From positions 160,571,434 to 160,635,433 of the forward strand of contig CM076854.1 in the NCBI GenBank assembly GCA_039519185.1: a stretch of 64,000 nt of DNA. The letters run 5' to 3'. Of the stretch, positions 20,577 through 33,707 are shown piece after piece; position 1 is the stretch's first letter; each line of letters begins with the position of its first letter. The translations under genes and the position numbers were made by a program. Source of the stretch: Astragalus membranaceus. Its lineage: Eukaryota > Streptophyta > Magnoliopsida > Fabales > Fabaceae. Under the pieces are notes generated by a model that was not told where the DNA came from, searched no databases, and worked only from the letters and a program-made list of their open reading frames with translations.

Positions 20577-21231
20577 TTATTTTAATTGTTAGTTATGGAA
20601 TTTAATGAAATCTCAATTTGTTGTTAGTTTCTTTTTCCAATAGTGTTCACATGCTGGCTTATCAATGTCATTAGGAATTATTAACTCTTTTATCGTAGTA
20701 AATGCAATGTAGGATGAGGTGATGCAATTGTGTTCTTTAAGAATGTGTTAACAAGGGGAGTTAGAAATTTAGTGTTTGCTTAGGCAGTGTATACACTAGA
20801 TTGAGTTCTGAACACACTTAAAATTTTGCACCTACCACTTGTTCACTATTTTTGTAACAATGATTTTGATATTTAATAATAGGAAGAATTATGTTGAAGT
20901 TGCATTAGTTCATGTGCATTTGTTTAACTCTTAAAAAGTCAAGCTTCTGTTGAAAACTCAAGGAAAAGGGAAACCCCTCTTAGTTGCCTTCACATTTATA
21001 ATGAGTGTTTGTCTTATTTAATTCACTGGTCAGGACTCAGGAGTAGAATAATGTAAGCTGAGAGATATGGAATACTCATGGAGTAAATCCAAATCCAACT
21101 TCCAAGTTTACATTTCACATGTTATTGCCTTCATTGTTTTTTAATGTTATTTGTATACGCGTTTCATGAATGACTTATGTACATGGAATATTAAGATATT
21201 TGTAGTTGCTGTGAGTTTAGGGAGCTCACCT
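20577..21231. other. 3' flank of CAF1 and intergenic DNA
   Basis: AT-rich. AATTTAATGAAAT about 20 bp past the stop codon could act in 3'-end formation. No further gene is seen. Confidence 0.4.
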
Positions 21232-21281
21232 GGATTTTCCCCCATATGAGGGCTTTGGATTTTCCCCCATATGAGGGCTTT
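21232..21281. repeat. 25-bp perfect tandem duplication
   Basis: A 25-bp unit beginning GGATTTTCCCCCATATGAGG occurs twice head to tail. Each unit contains a short hairpin-like CCCCCATATGAGGG. Confidence 0.9.
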
Positions 21282-22129
21282 GCCGGAGGGATTGAGTGTC
21301 TTTAGGGCGGGAAAGACACCATGCCTTTGGTGATGTGACAAAAAGTTTTTTTTTTCAGAATTTTGTCCAACTTTTTAAAATCGTTTGAAATTTGAGGTGT
21401 TTAATTTTATAGGGATTAGCACAAAGACGAGCACTACCGTGTGCATCTTTTCCCCTTTTTCTGTGCTTAGTTGCTTAAAAGATGAATTAATGAAAAGAAA
21501 ATAAAGAGAAGAAGCCGCCAATGAGAAGTTAAATAACTGTTGGCTGAATTAAGGTGTTCATATTTAATGGTTATTATATAGGGCAATTTGGGAAGAAAAA
21601 TACGAAACAAAAGTTCACAGTTATCGCACCCAATTCTCTTTATATTATGTATGTATGTATATATGTATAGATAAACAGGATTCCTATATATACTCATGGA
21701 GATAATTGATTTATGTCCAACTTCCATTGAGAAAAGGGAAAAACGCATGTAGAAATGAAGAACTTCATTTGATCACCGTCTTCAGTTAAATGGATGCAGT
21801 TAATGCGGTAATGCCACTACCCATTGATTAAAGAAAATGCATTTTGCAAGTTATTCTTTTAGTTTGGTGCTTTTGTTCAAGCATGTATTCTTTTAGTTTG
21901 GATGGGCAGATAAGGACATTTGGAATTTGGACATGGCGTATAGGGATCCAATATATGTTCATTTACTTCATTTCTCCTTCATTTTTGTTATTGGTGATTC
22001 TTTGTCAATGAAATTGGGAGAGGGAGAGGAGGTTTTCCGCCCCATGAATTGGGAATTTGGTATGAAACTTGTAATAGCATGTTTCTTTGTTCAGCATGGT
22101 TTGATTAATACATTTATCTTTGTGATCTT

Positions 22130-22750
22130 TTGCATCCTACTTGCTATTATTGAAATTATTCATGGCTTCTGGTTGTATTTTCTCTGACCCAATGTCATAG
22201 CCCATGAATAATTTCCTGGTGATTTCATTAAATTTTGAAGAGCTGAGTTTTAGCATGAAGTTTTTTTGTGGTCTGCGTTTTAGCATGAACTATCAAATTG
22301 TCTTTCTTGCTTGCATAATAAAAGTCTGGCTTTCATGCTTCTACGTTCCTAATTTCCGAGTAATTTTTCTGGTCAAGATCTAATCATAAATTTGGCATTG
22401 CTTTCTTTGTTTAATTAAAATTCAAATGAAGTAAAAGCATTGAAGCGTGAAAAGTCACGGTAGGACTTTTGTTATTTGTGATCTAAGAATGATTATCTTT
22501 ACATCCTTGTTATTATTATCTTTACATCCTTGTTATTATTGAAATTATTTGGGGCTTTCGGTTGTATTGTCTCTCAGTTTCTGACCCAATGCCATAGCCT
22601 AGGAATAATTTCCTGGTGGATTTCACTAAATTTGGAAAAGCTGAGTTTTCCCATGAACTGTCAAATTATATTTCTTGCTTAATAGAAATCTGGTTTTTAT
22701 GCATCTGCATTATGCAGAAGCATGCTGGTTAGTGTGAGAGCTGAGCTAGA
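22130..22750. repeat. Diverged ~410-bp-period tandem duplication
   Basis: 22140-22330 and 22543-22700 share, with scattered differences, TTATTATTGAAATTATT, CTGACCCAATG, CATAGCC, AATAATTTCCTGGTG and AAGCTGAGTTTT-like phrases in the same order. A further 24-bp duplication (ATTATCTTTACATCCTTGTT) lies near 22491-22540. No coding content. Confidence 0.7.
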
Positions 22751-23049
22751 AGATGTTTTCCTATAAGTTATTTACTCTTTCTTGCATCTGTATTATTCAA
22801 ACTAGAAACATTTACTATTTTGTTTTTCTGGTTTTATCACTGCTGTGGTTTTCTGCTACCTTTGGATTGGTCAAATAGTATCATAGTTTTCACATCAAGT
22901 TCATGTCATTTCCTGCTAAACGATTGAACTCGAACTGCTGTGATCATCATTTATATATTTTCCCCCAACTCTGCTCTTATCAATGTCTAGTCATCGACAT
23001 CCTCAATGTGACAAGGATATCATGACCCAAATGATCACTCCAATTCCGC

Positions 23050-24080
23050 AAGATGGAGTCATCAAATCTAGTTTCAACCTCTTTTCTTTGCCATGCTTGT
23101 CAGAAAGAGATATTGGACGTTTTGATTTTGTGTGGACTACTGTGCACTAAAGCAATCACCATTAAAGAGTGCTTTCTAGTTCCAACGGTTGATGAACGCC
23201 TTGATGAACTTCACGGGTCTACTATTTTCTCTAAGTTTGACCTCTGTTCAAGACACCTTCAAGATTGATTTTTGCATGGTGGATGGTCATTTTGAGTTCT
23301 TGGTGATTCCCTTTGATTTGAGCAATGCCTTGTCTACTTTCCGAGCTACCAGGAATAAAGAATTTCACTCACTTTTATACATTTTGATGTACAGCCAAGA
23401 TTGGAATACTCATTTGCATTATCTGTGTAAAGTTTTCCAACTTTTGGCTCACCATCAACTTTTTGCCAAATCCACTCCTGCACTACTTTTGTTGGATTGA
23501 ATCTACAGAAGTAGTTTTTGAGGATTTAAAAGCAGCAATGATGTCCCTCCTAGTGTTGGCTCCCTCTAATTTCATTGCTGTTTTTTATATCACTACTGAA
23601 TACTGATGCTTCAGCTTTGCATGCTGAAGTCACATTCTCATCTATGGCAGGCTGCCAAGCATTTTCGATGGAGCAAATACATGATTTCTATACCAACAAG
23701 GGTTGGTCCGAGCGGTAACTGAGTCTGGATTCCACCCCAAGGTTTCGAGTTCGAATTTTGAGAGTGGCAAAAAACTCTGTTTGGAGGGGAGAACCACACG
23801 GGCCGGCAAAACCAGGTACTCGTGGCCAGCCAGATTCTCCGACGTAGATTAGCCATCGACAAAGTCGGTAGATACCGCATACAAATGACATGATGACGAA
23901 AAAATACATGATTTCTACTCTATAGATCCAGTTCCTGGGTTGCTAAGTTCAAACCCTCAACAACCTTTTGGATGACTTGTACCATTCAACAAGGCATTTT
24001 ATGTTTCTAGGGGTACGTCCCTATTGAATCCAATCTCACGACCTTATTATTGGAAGAGTTCCACTCATTTGCCTTGTGTG
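23050..24080 (+). pseudogene. Decayed Ty3/Gypsy polyprotein fragment
   Basis: Short open stretches in shifting frames match Gypsy reverse transcriptase: CFLVPTVDERLDELHGSTIF followed by SKFDL, then FCMVDGHFEFLVIPF and a diverged D-L-S-N-A-L-S-T-F, then DWNTHLHYLCKVFQLLAHHQ. The catalytic YxDD motif is not visible. Further on (about 23950-24080) a stretch resembles the start of Gypsy integrase (LLEEFHS). Several frameshifts and stops make it non-functional. A SINE is inserted at 23691-23901. Confidence 0.7.
23691..23901 (+). mobile_element. tRNA-derived SINE (second family)
   Basis: Flanked by a perfect 16-bp target duplication AAATACATGATTTCTA (23675-23690, 23902-23917). The head has a box A-like TGGTCCGAGCGGTAACTGAG and a box B-like GAGTTCGAATTT about 30 bp downstream, resembling a tRNA. 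The 3' end is not strongly A-rich (GACGAA). The insertion lies in a dead Gypsy fragment. Confidence 0.85.
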
Positions 24081-24609
24081 GGAGGGGTTAGTCTGGTGTT
24101 GTGGTCAAAGCTAGCCCAATTTATTCCGAGGCGTAAAGCGAAATTTGAGATAAAGCCTTTTAATTATTATTAATCATTTTTTATTGAAAATACTATCTTT
24201 TTATTTAAATTTTATCACTTAAAATTTTCTATATTTTTAAATTTACCAACCACTTGTAAGATTTTCTATAGTTATTGGTTTAGATGCTTAGGATTTAAAA
24301 AATATTTTCTTGTTAAGCCTAAATAAATAAAAATTGAAGGCTTAATTTTAAAGGCCTTGATAACAAATAAATTGGAAGCCTAAAGTTGTAGCTTCAGGAG
24401 CTTTATGGTTGGTCGAGCCTTTGCAAGAGAATTTGTTTAATCTCCAATGTCCCAAGATGTCAAAATTCTTAATCCTCCCTTCCTATTTCGGGGTTTAATT
24501 CCATTCAAAGGAATTCCACTTCTCATAACCAGTAGCATATAAGGAGAGTTTCAAATTCTTTTGTTGATCAAAAATTTGATTAAATATCTACAACTCACAA
24601 GCAAGAATA

Positions 24610-25474
24610 TGTGAGAACAATATGTGAGAACCTAAAGCTTAGTGTCATACACGCCTTGGAGTCTTGTGCAATGATAAATTTACTTTCTCCTTGTTATTTA
24701 TTTTACTTGTCAATCACAACTATTTTTACTAATGATTTTCTATGTTTGATTGTTCTTCTAAGTTGCAGCATTATTCCCACCAACAAATTGTTCTCACAAT
24801 CTTTAGGTTCGATTCGCCCCCACCAATCACTCTAGATTGGATGCAATAGGATGACCAGCGAATCCCCTTTAGGATACAATGGAGTTCCTTGACATGGTCT
24901 GCATACCCATACCAAGCGTATCGATCAATGGTAGTTTACGGAATAAAGTTTCCTCAATTACTCTCGTGCACTAGAGAAAAGAAGAAATGACTTAGATATA
25001 ATTTTGGCAAAATTTTGACTCATGTAAACATGATTTTTTTTTTGTCTGTTGTTTCTGCCCAAAAGTTTCTCTATTTATAGAGAAACTCATGCCACTTGGG
25101 GAGAGGAAACGACTCTTACAAGAGTCTCTTCAAGTAACAACGGTTATGTACTGTTAGCGTACAACATGTTTCACAAACAACGTGCTGGTTCTATGGTTAA
25201 GCGTTGCACCTTACAACGTGAAGTCACAAGTTCGATTCCAACGGGTTCCACTTTTGCACCCTTTAATTTTCAGTTTTCGGTTTTGCTTTTCGCATATTAA
25301 AAAATACAGGAACAGCCAAAAACACAACCAAAGAGGATCGAACTTGTGCCCTTTCACTCATTCCAAACGAGATTAACCACTAAACCATTCACATGAATTT
25401 GTATCAACCATACAAAGTAATTGTATTTAACCATTACAACTTTCCAAATATATATTTTGGAAATTTCTCCAACA
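24610..25474 (-). mobile_element. Solo LTR, Copia-like, minus strand
   Basis: On the minus strand it starts TGTTGGAGAAATTTCC and ends GTTCTCACA. The 5-bp repeat GAATA flanks it (24605-24609, 25475-25479). A TATA-like CTATAAATAGAG within a palindrome (about 25063-25086) is oriented for minus-strand transcription. It contains two tRNA-like modules on opposite strands (25185-25252 and 25331-25398). No internal coding region or second LTR is present. Confidence 0.8.
25185..25398. repeat. Pair of tRNA-like modules in opposite orientation
   Basis: Plus strand 25185-25252: GGTTCTATGGTTAAGC (box A-like), then ACAAGTTCGATTCC (box B-like). Minus strand 25331-25398: TGGTTTAGTGGTTAATC, then CACAAGTTCGATCC. 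Neither folds into an obvious complete tRNA, so they are not called as tRNA genes. Confidence 0.5.
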
Positions 25475-26237
25475 GAATATGCCCTCTAAAATCGTCTATA
25501 AAGAAAAGCCCTTTAAAATCGATCCTGCAAATAATGGTATCCACAAGAAGTGTTTTGCGTCATGGTAGGGTAGGGACCAGGGAATCTATATCCCTCTCTG
25601 TACTTTTGTTTCTTTGTAATATGGATAGGACTTGGAGAGGGATGGTATTTATTATTCATGTCCTTCGATGTTGGGATTAAAATGAAACAAGGTCTCCATC
25701 TCTTAATTATGTCGGAATAGTATTATAATGTCCAATCAAAATACAAATCCTAAAGCATAGGCTAAACGACTATAAATTATAATTCATGTTTATTGAGCTC
25801 AGCTTAACCACCACTATACATTTGGAGGTTTTGAAAGCACCAAAAACCCTATTAAATACTTCTACTAGACTATGAACGAAATAATTAATATAGAAAGAGA
25901 AATGTGGGAAGCCATTGGTGAAACCTCTTATTTCTCTTGGATGAGTCGTGAGTAACTCTCAGTTAGTCTATTCCATATTGTGCATGTGTCTCTCTCTCAA
26001 GGGTCTCCATCTTCTCTGTGGACCTTTTATCACGTGCCACGTGAAGTGCCCCATCTTAGCAAAATACACAAAGCTATGTATCCCCCCACTTACCCATGTG
26101 TTTAGTATATCATACTACACTATTATAAAATATAACTAAAACCAGCTACTCACACACTTAAGGTTCTTAAGATATATAGTTATTTGTACGTGTTTTGGTA
26201 AGTATCATTTAAAATTTAACTTCATTATATTTTGTTA

Positions 26238-26514
26238 CTCCATCTGTTTCAATATAATAGTCTTTTAAGGCTGTTTTGTATGATCCAAGAAATAGTTTTG
26301 ATTATAAAGTAAATTTCAAATATACCTTTACTTTTTATTAGTCCACTCGCATATTTACACTCTCTCTTCATTGATGTAAGTGTAAAATAATTATTAAAGT
26401 AAGGGTAGAATGGATAAAAAAATAGTTAATGTACGTTACATTGAAATTTGAAAACGACAGATAAATCGGAACAAATTTGGCCTAAAAAATTGACAACTAA
26501 AATAGCAGAGGGAG
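26238..26514. mobile_element. Stowaway-type (Tc1/mariner) MITE
   Basis: Left end CTCCATCTGTTTCAATATAA and right end GCAGAGGGAG are imperfect inverted termini related to the CTCCCTCCGT consensus. They are flanked by the dinucleotide TA (26236-26237, 26515-26516). 277 bp, AT-rich, non-coding. Confidence 0.8.
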
Positions 26515-26519
26515 TACAA

Positions 26520-27480
26520 GTTAAAGACCTCAAATTTGTTTATGTTGTGTTACAGAGGGGGTATATACTTAGTATTAGATGCAGTCATGTAGATAGACAT
26601 GTTTGAAATTTATTTAAATTGTGATTTGTATGGCCATTTGATATTAGCCATAGGGTACATACGTTGAATATGACGTATTCCATATATTTATAGTCATATC
26701 ATACTTAGAGTCGGCCCTGATATTTTTGGTGCCACAGGCGAATGAATATAAGTATGATATGACTATAAATCATTGTAATTGTTTTCTCAAGTTTCTGTTG
26801 CAAAATCATTAATAATCTATTCATAACGAGTTATTTAAAAATATTTTTGATAGAAATCAAAGTAATATTTAATCTATATTTTAGTAGTTAGAAAATATGA
26901 TTTTAACAATGTCAATTTTGATAAACTTCTTTCAGTAGAGTGAGACAACGGAATGAAAAAATTCCTAATCAATTGACAAAGACTTCTGTAGTGAGATGTT
27001 TTTATACCGATGATCCAATGCAGTGAGCACAAATATACCAGAGAGAAATAAAAAGATCAAGAGATATCAAAAAGACAAGGGGACTCCGGGATTGGAAGAA
27101 TGAAAAGTAACAATTTTTTTAAGGTTTTTGCATATAAGGAAAATTGAAATGTCACTTGTTAGTTAGTTGAAACAATTTATGTAATTACATGTATTTATTT
27201 AATTTTATTAATTTAATATTTATACATCATACTAAAACAAATATTGATACTCTTCTAAATATTTATCTATACTATAAAGACAAATTTGTGCCCTCTAAAT
27301 ATTTATATATACTATACACAGCAAAAGCAAATAATAATTTTGGTGCCTCCTTAGGTAAAGGGCCCTGAGCACGGTCGCCCCTCCCGCCTATGCTCATAGA
27401 CACCGCTAATCATACCTATTTTTTCTTGTCTAGAGAAATACCCTAAATCGATTTGAAACTACGTTCATTTCTTGATAATA
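26520..27480. other. AT-rich repeat-like stretch, no gene
   Basis: Between GAGTCGGCCCTGATATTTTTGG (about 26707) and TAAAGGGCCCTGAGC (about 27356) the edges resemble a common plant repeat with GGGCC/GGCCC ends, but no target duplication was found. No coding frame. Confidence 0.35.
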
Positions 27481-27804
27481 ATCTACGTAAAAAATACACC
27501 GTCGGTTGGACCGAGACTTGATGCATTGCCATGATCGGTTTGAGTCGTTCACCAAAACGTGCGTGCATCAGACCCGATGCAACCCGGTCGGGTTGGTGCT
27601 TAACCCGATGATCCGACCGTTTGTGTGGCCCAATTTGACCCGACCTAATCCATTTTTTTCCTAATTAACAATTGCATTGGTACTTACAAAAATAGCACAA
27701 GTGGGGATTGAACCCCTTTGCTAGTGATGCAGTATCACGATTTACAAAAAAAGGCTCTGCTAGGGTTTTGCCAAAAAAGGCAAGTTTTGTTCTTGGCGGC
27801 CGCG

Positions 27805-29551
27805 ATGAGCACACAACCGGTGGTTGGCGACCGGGACATCTCTCGGGAGGAGAAGGACCTCCAGGAGCGCAGTACGAAGGAGGTGAAAGGTGGGGAGCAC
27901 ATGTTTGCAACAACCTCCACGGGTCTGGTGAGCTATGCTGATATTGGCGATCCACCCATGGAGGACGTTCAAGGCAAGTGATCATACAAGGAGACGGTTA
28001 TGGGGCTCCATGCCGGGGATAAGGAGGATGACGATACAGGGGATGAGGAAGGAGGACACATGGGGGAGGCTCAGGATGATGGAGAGTATACTATGGGGTG
28101 TATGGACTTGCAAATTGTGGAAAAAACTCATGGTGGCTATTAGTGCCCGGAGATAGTTATTCCACCAAGAGTCGAGGTGCGATTGTGCAGGCCATGGAAA
28201 CAAGGCTTGATTGTTAAACTTCTGGGCAGACGGATTGGATTCAAGGCTCTAGAAAAGGTGTCATGAACATTATTGATCTTGGAGGTGAATTTTTTTGGTT
28301 TGCCTCTCGAGTCCAGACAACCATGACAAGGCCTTGACAAATGGTCCATGGTTGATTTATGATCATTACCTCACTGTGAGGGAGTGGAAACCGAACTTCC
28401 GGCCAGACGAGGAAGAGATTAACAGAGTTAATGTGTGGGTGCGGCTTCCGGAGCTTCCGATTGAGTATTATGATCCAGATTTCCTAGTCTTCTTGGGTAA
28501 TCGGATTGGCAAGACGGTCAAAGTAGACAAGACAACGGAGCAATTGGCTAGGGGGAAGTATGCAAGGCTTTGTGTGGAGATTGATTTAGACAAGCCACTT
28601 TTGGCTATGTTTGAAATCAAGAACCACTTTTACAAGATCGAATACGAAGGGCTACACATGTTGTGTATGGTGTGTGGGAGATTTGGCCACCATAAAGATC
28701 AGTGTTCAGACAAGGTTACGGAGGATGGGGGAGCTAACAATGGAGAGGAAGGGCGCGCAACAGGCAATGTTGAGCCTAGAGGTGAAGTCGTGAAAGAGGA
28801 TGGGCCATGGCAGGTAGTTCAGAAGTAGAGATGGCCAAGGCGTGGGAAACATAGGGGCGGAGGGCCGACGATGCCGTCGATGGGTAGGGTTTTACCTGCG
28901 ACCATTAATGATACAACGATTAATTCGGGATCACGATTTGGAATTCTTGGAGATAGTGCGGAAAACGTGGGGAATAATAACGAGGAGGTGCATGGAGAGG
29001 GCGTGGATCATGCAAGAATTAATGAGGAGAGGCCACCATTTACGTATGTGACTAGGAAAAATAGGGGGAAATCCAATCAAGCAATTAATGAGACAAATGT
29101 GGAAATTCATGACCAATTAAAGTCAAATCTTGTGGTCCCACATGCGCAGAGAGAGATATCTTCAAGGAATAATGAGGATATGCGTAGGCAAGCTAATAAT
29201 TTGGTGTCAGTGGGGCCCGGTCAAAGGCAAAATGGCGACACTAGTAACACAGGTGTTGTCGGAGTGTTGGGTCAGCACTTGGATGGCCGAAGACAAAGTA
29301 AAGTGGGCTCAGAATTAATGCTACCAAGGCCCATTGATCACATGGAGATTGGGCTTCAACACCCCCCTCGCCCACCAGATACACAGAACGACGATATTCA
29401 CACCCCCCCTTTTCCTAATTCTCGCAGCAACAATGAGGAGCGTGGTGATTTCGAAGAATACATGGATGCACAAGAGATGAGCAGCTCAGTAGGTACTGAA
29501 GATTATGATGAGGATATGGTTATGGAGACCTCTGGTATTCATGTTGCTTAG
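27805..29551 (+). pseudogene. LINE ORF1 (nucleic-acid-binding protein), broken
   Basis: The likely start is ATG at 27805 (MSTQPVV). ORF1 proteins of plant L1 elements bind element RNA as part of the transposition particle. A DUF4283-like domain is seen (ALTNGPWLIYDHYLTVREW, RLPELPIEYYD, IGKTVKVD), followed by a CCHC knuckle C-x2-C-x4-H-x4-C in CMVCGRFGHHKDQC at about 28659-28700. An internal TGA at 27979, further stops and a frame change near 28260-28300, and a TAG at 28826 interrupt it. The tail to 29551 is hydrophilic and acidic. Confidence 0.85.
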
Positions 29552-29583
29552 CGTGTTTGATTGCTCCTTTTAATATTTTGTTA

Positions 29584-32500
29584 ATGGATTTAAACAAAAT
29601 TTTAATTTGGAATTGCCGTGGGGCGGCTAGTCCGGACCTTTTCCGGAACTGTAAGCAGTTTGTGGATGTGCATTGCCCAGAGGTGTTTGCTATCATTGAG
29701 ACTCGGTGTAATCCCTTGCGTACTCAAAATACTTTTCGCCGGCTTGGGTACGATGGGTTTAGTTTCTCTGAAAATAGGGGCTATGCAGGGGGTATTGCGG
29801 TTGGTTGGAAGACTGATTTAGTGCTGATGGTTGAAGATAGAAATGACTTTCAGTTTCTGCATTTTAATGTCGTTATGCATGACCATAGGAGTTGGTTATT
29901 TTCTATTGTGTATGCTAGTCCGGTTGAAGAGATGCGCGCAGAATTGTGGGGGACGTTAGCTACAATGGCAAATACTATGCAAGGCAACTGGATGTTAGCT
30001 AGAGATTTTAATGATATTTGTGATAGTAATGAAAAGAAAGGGGGTGCTCCGCTCAACATGAGGAAGTGCCAGCTTTTTCAAAATCGAATCCAACAGTGTG
30101 GTTTAATGGATTTGGGTTCAATTGGCTCAAAATTTACTTGGAAGGGCCAAACATATGGTACTTATGACCGGATGTTTGCTCGTCTGGATAGGGGTATGTG
30201 CAACGTCTCGTGGAGATATTAGCCTTTCCAAATGCTTTTGTTAAAGTTCTTACTAGAGTGGACTTCTTGGATCATCATCCGATTCTTATTAATTTGCATG
30301 GGAGTGATGGAGGTAGGGAGACTAGGCCGTTTCGGTTTGAAAGTGCGTGGGTGACGCATTCTGATTTTGCAAGAATGATGAAAGAGGCTTGGCATCCTAA
30401 TGGGGGGCTGGAGGACAAGTTGGTTAGTATGAAGGATCATCTTAGAGGGTGGAGTCATAATGTTTTTGGTTCGGTTAAGAAGAAGAAAAGACAATTGTTA
30501 GCTCGGCTTGATGGTATCCAAAGACAGACTAGCCTTGGTAACATGAATGGTTTTCTCTCTAATCTTGAAAAGGAGCTCCAAACCGAATTACATAATGTTC
30601 TGTATCAAGAAGAGCTTATGTGGTTCCAAAGGAGTAGAACGCAATGGTTACATGACGGGGATCGTAATACTCGTTATTATCAGCTCAAAGCGGTTAACCG
30701 GAAAAAGAGAAATCGAATCCTTATGCTTAGAAATAGTGAGAGGCGGTGGATGGAGAATGAGGCTGAGATCAAAGATCATGCAACAAATTTTTTTATGGAG
30801 TTGTTTACTGACAATGAAGCCACAGATTCCTTTCCGACGATGAGGTACCAATTTAAGGCGCTGGATGATGGGGTTGTGCGTAAGCTAGATGCTATGGTGA
30901 CGGATGACGAGATTACTCAGGCCATCGTGAGTATGAAGCCTTGGAAGGCCCCTGGTCCGGATGGCTTCCAAGCTGGGTTCTATCAAACAAATTGGGAGCT
31001 AATTCGGAAGGATTGTTGCGACTTTGTGAAGAAAGCGTGGAGCTGCCCAACAAGTGTGGCTGCAGTAAATGATACTGATATTTGTCTCATCCCGAAGATT
31101 GCTAGGCCGGAGTTTATTAATCAGTTCAGGCCAATATCCCTTTGTAATGTGACTTATAAAATCATTACAAAGGTTATTGTCAATAGGCTGAAACCTATCA
31201 TGCCTAGTATTATTTCCCCTTACCAGACTGGCTTTATTCCCACTCGAAGCATTCATGAGAATATTGTTGTTGCCCAGGAGCTTCTTCACTCGATGGGGAA
31301 GATGCGAGGGAAGAATGGTTCTTTTGCTATTAAAGTGGACCATGCCAAAGCATATGATAAGGTACGTTGGTCCTTTATTAATTTGGTTTTGAGTGAGTTA
31401 GGAATGCCTCCTAGTTTACGCAATCTTATTATGGAGTGTGTCTCTATGGTAAATACCAATGTGTTATGGAATGGTAGAAGATCTGAGAGCTTTACTCCAC
31501 AACGGGGTATTCGGCAAGGTGATCCTATGTCCCCTTATCTCTTTGTTATGTGTATGGACAAGCTCACTCATTTGATAGAGGAGGAGGTTGAAGCTAGTCG
31601 GTGGGTGCCAATTCGGGCGGGGCGGAGTGGGCCTCAGGTCTCTCATTTAATGTTCGCGGATGATTTGCTCTTATTTGGTAAAGCGATAGATGCAACTATG
31701 ACTAGCGTTTTAAATGCGCTCAACAAATTTTGTGGGATGTCTGGTCAAATGGTGAGTCTGGAGAAAACTAGCTTATTTTTTTCTAAGAATGTTGATAGGG
31801 TGACTCGTAGAAGGTTGGAGCGCATGTCTGGGTTTAATACTACACAAGCTATGGGGAAGTATCTGGGTATTCCGTTATCGGGGCGGGCCCCTAAGAGGCA
31901 AGATTTCCATTACTTAATTGAGAAGGTGAATCACAAGCTCTCCGGGTGGAAAGCAACTCATTTATCCTTTGCTGGGCGTGTAACTCTTGCTCGGTCCGCT
32001 ATTCAGGCTATGCCTACTTATACTATGATGACAAATCCCATACCAAAGGTGTGCTTAAGAGAGATTGAAAAAATTCAAAGAAGCATTATTTGGGGGGATA
32101 ACAATGAAGGGCGTCGTTTGCATATGATCAAGTGGGATACTCTCACTCTCCCTAAGGTCAATGGTGGTCTAGGGCTGAGACGTTTAACTGATATGAATAA
32201 AGCTTGCATCATGAAGTTAGCATGGAACCTCAAGGCCGAAAGGAATAAGTTGTGGAGCCAAGTGCTAATAGGGAAGTATGGGAGAAACAATTGGGAGCAG
32301 GGTGAGGTGCAATGCAAAGTAACTGATTCTCATTTGTGGAGGGCCATCGCTGATTGTTTGGAGGATATCAAGAGTGAAGGGGCCTGGTCTATTGGAGACG
32401 GCACTGCCGTTAGCTTCTGGTTCAATAAGTGGCTTGATAGTAATCAACCCTTGTGTGAGTTGGTGACTGAGGTTCCCGCTTCCATGCATGACTGGAGGGT

Positions 32501-33707
32501 GGTGGATTTGGTTGATGAGCATAATAACTGGAAGTTGGATGTGCTTCATCATATTTTACCAGGTCGGATGTATAACAAGCTGTTATCCATGCCATCGCCT
32601 GCTCCTTCTATGGGGTCGGATTTGCTCTTTTGGCCGAAAGAGAGAGCTGGTAACTTTACCGTTTCTAGTGCGTATGTTTACCTTCGGAATGCTACGAGTT
32701 TGGGCAATGAGGTCAATTGGAAAACTATTTGGAAGCTTGATGTTCCGGAGAGAGTTAGAAGCTTTGCGTGGGAGATAATGCATGGTAAACTTCCAACAAG
32801 AGTGTATTGTAGTAGGTGGAGTGGGGATACTTCAGGTTGTTATCATTGTGTTGGGGTGGATGAGACTATTATCCATTTTTTGCGGGACTATCCTCTTGCT
32901 ATAGCTGTTTGGAAGTTGTTGGTGCCGCAAGATATGAGATCCAATTTCTTTGGGTATGACTTTGAGGCCTGGGTCCGGTTTAACATAGGGGTAATGGATG
33001 GCTCGGGATGGAGGAATGTGTGGGCAACAACCTGTTTCTTCTTGTGGGGGTGGCGTAATAGAACAATGCATGATCCTAGCTTCTCTAGACCGGCCTTTCC
33101 TGCAACGGTGGTTCAGAGATATGCTCATGAGTATCAGGTGGGAAGAATTAGTTAAATCCTGCTCAGGGGGGAGTTAAGGAGACGATTTTAGTGTCTTGGA
33201 AGCCTGCGGTTGATGGCTGGGTCACTGTTAACACAGATGGTGCGTCAAAGGCGGGTGGTGGTATTAGCGGTTGTGGGGGGCTTGTGCGAGATCATCATGG
33301 TAGGTGGCTTGGGGGGTTTCACGCGGTTCATAGGCGAGACTCACGCCTATATTGCGGAGCTTTGGGGGGCCTTAGAAGGGTTGCTGTTGGCTTGGACCAA
33401 AGGATACAAGCAAGTTGAGCTTCAATTGGATTTTAAGGTGGTGGTTTCTCAATTGACTGGCAATGGTTCCGGGACAATGATGGGTAGGGGGCTGGTACAT
33501 CGCCTCCAGCAGATGTTGCAGCGTCAATGGCAAGTCAAGATCCTGCATATTTATCGGGAGGCCAACATAGTGGCCGATGGTCTGGCATGTATTTCGTGTG
33601 AAGGTGGGGAAGGCATGCACTTTTGGGAGCACCCTCCGGAGTGCATTTTACAATTTTTGCATGATGATTGTATTGGAGTTTCTACTCCTAGAATAGTTTC
33701 CGTGTGA
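29584..33707 (+). pseudogene. LINE ORF2 (endonuclease, reverse transcriptase, RNase H), broken
   Basis: Endonuclease part 29584-30222: WNCRGAA near the start and E in IIETR, but the conserved GDFN reads ARDFND (G to R). A frameshift near 30210 moves to the next frame, which carries DHHPILI and the RT (30198-33155): PGPDGFQAGFY, IKVDHAKAYDKV, GIRQGDPMSPYLF and the catalytic MFADDLLLF. The C-terminal part has a zf-RVT-like region. Stop at 33153-33155, then an RNase H domain in two more frames: VNTDGAS (about 33227), AELWGALEG, ANIVADGLA. At least three frame breaks make it non-functional. Confidence 0.9.

Noticed and set aside
21927..22187. 86-aa hydrophobic open frame as a membrane protein gene
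   Set aside because: It partly overlaps a diverged non-coding duplication and has no family match or supporting gene structure.
25185..25398. tRNA genes
   Set aside because: Box-like motifs only; spacing and stems do not give complete tRNAs.
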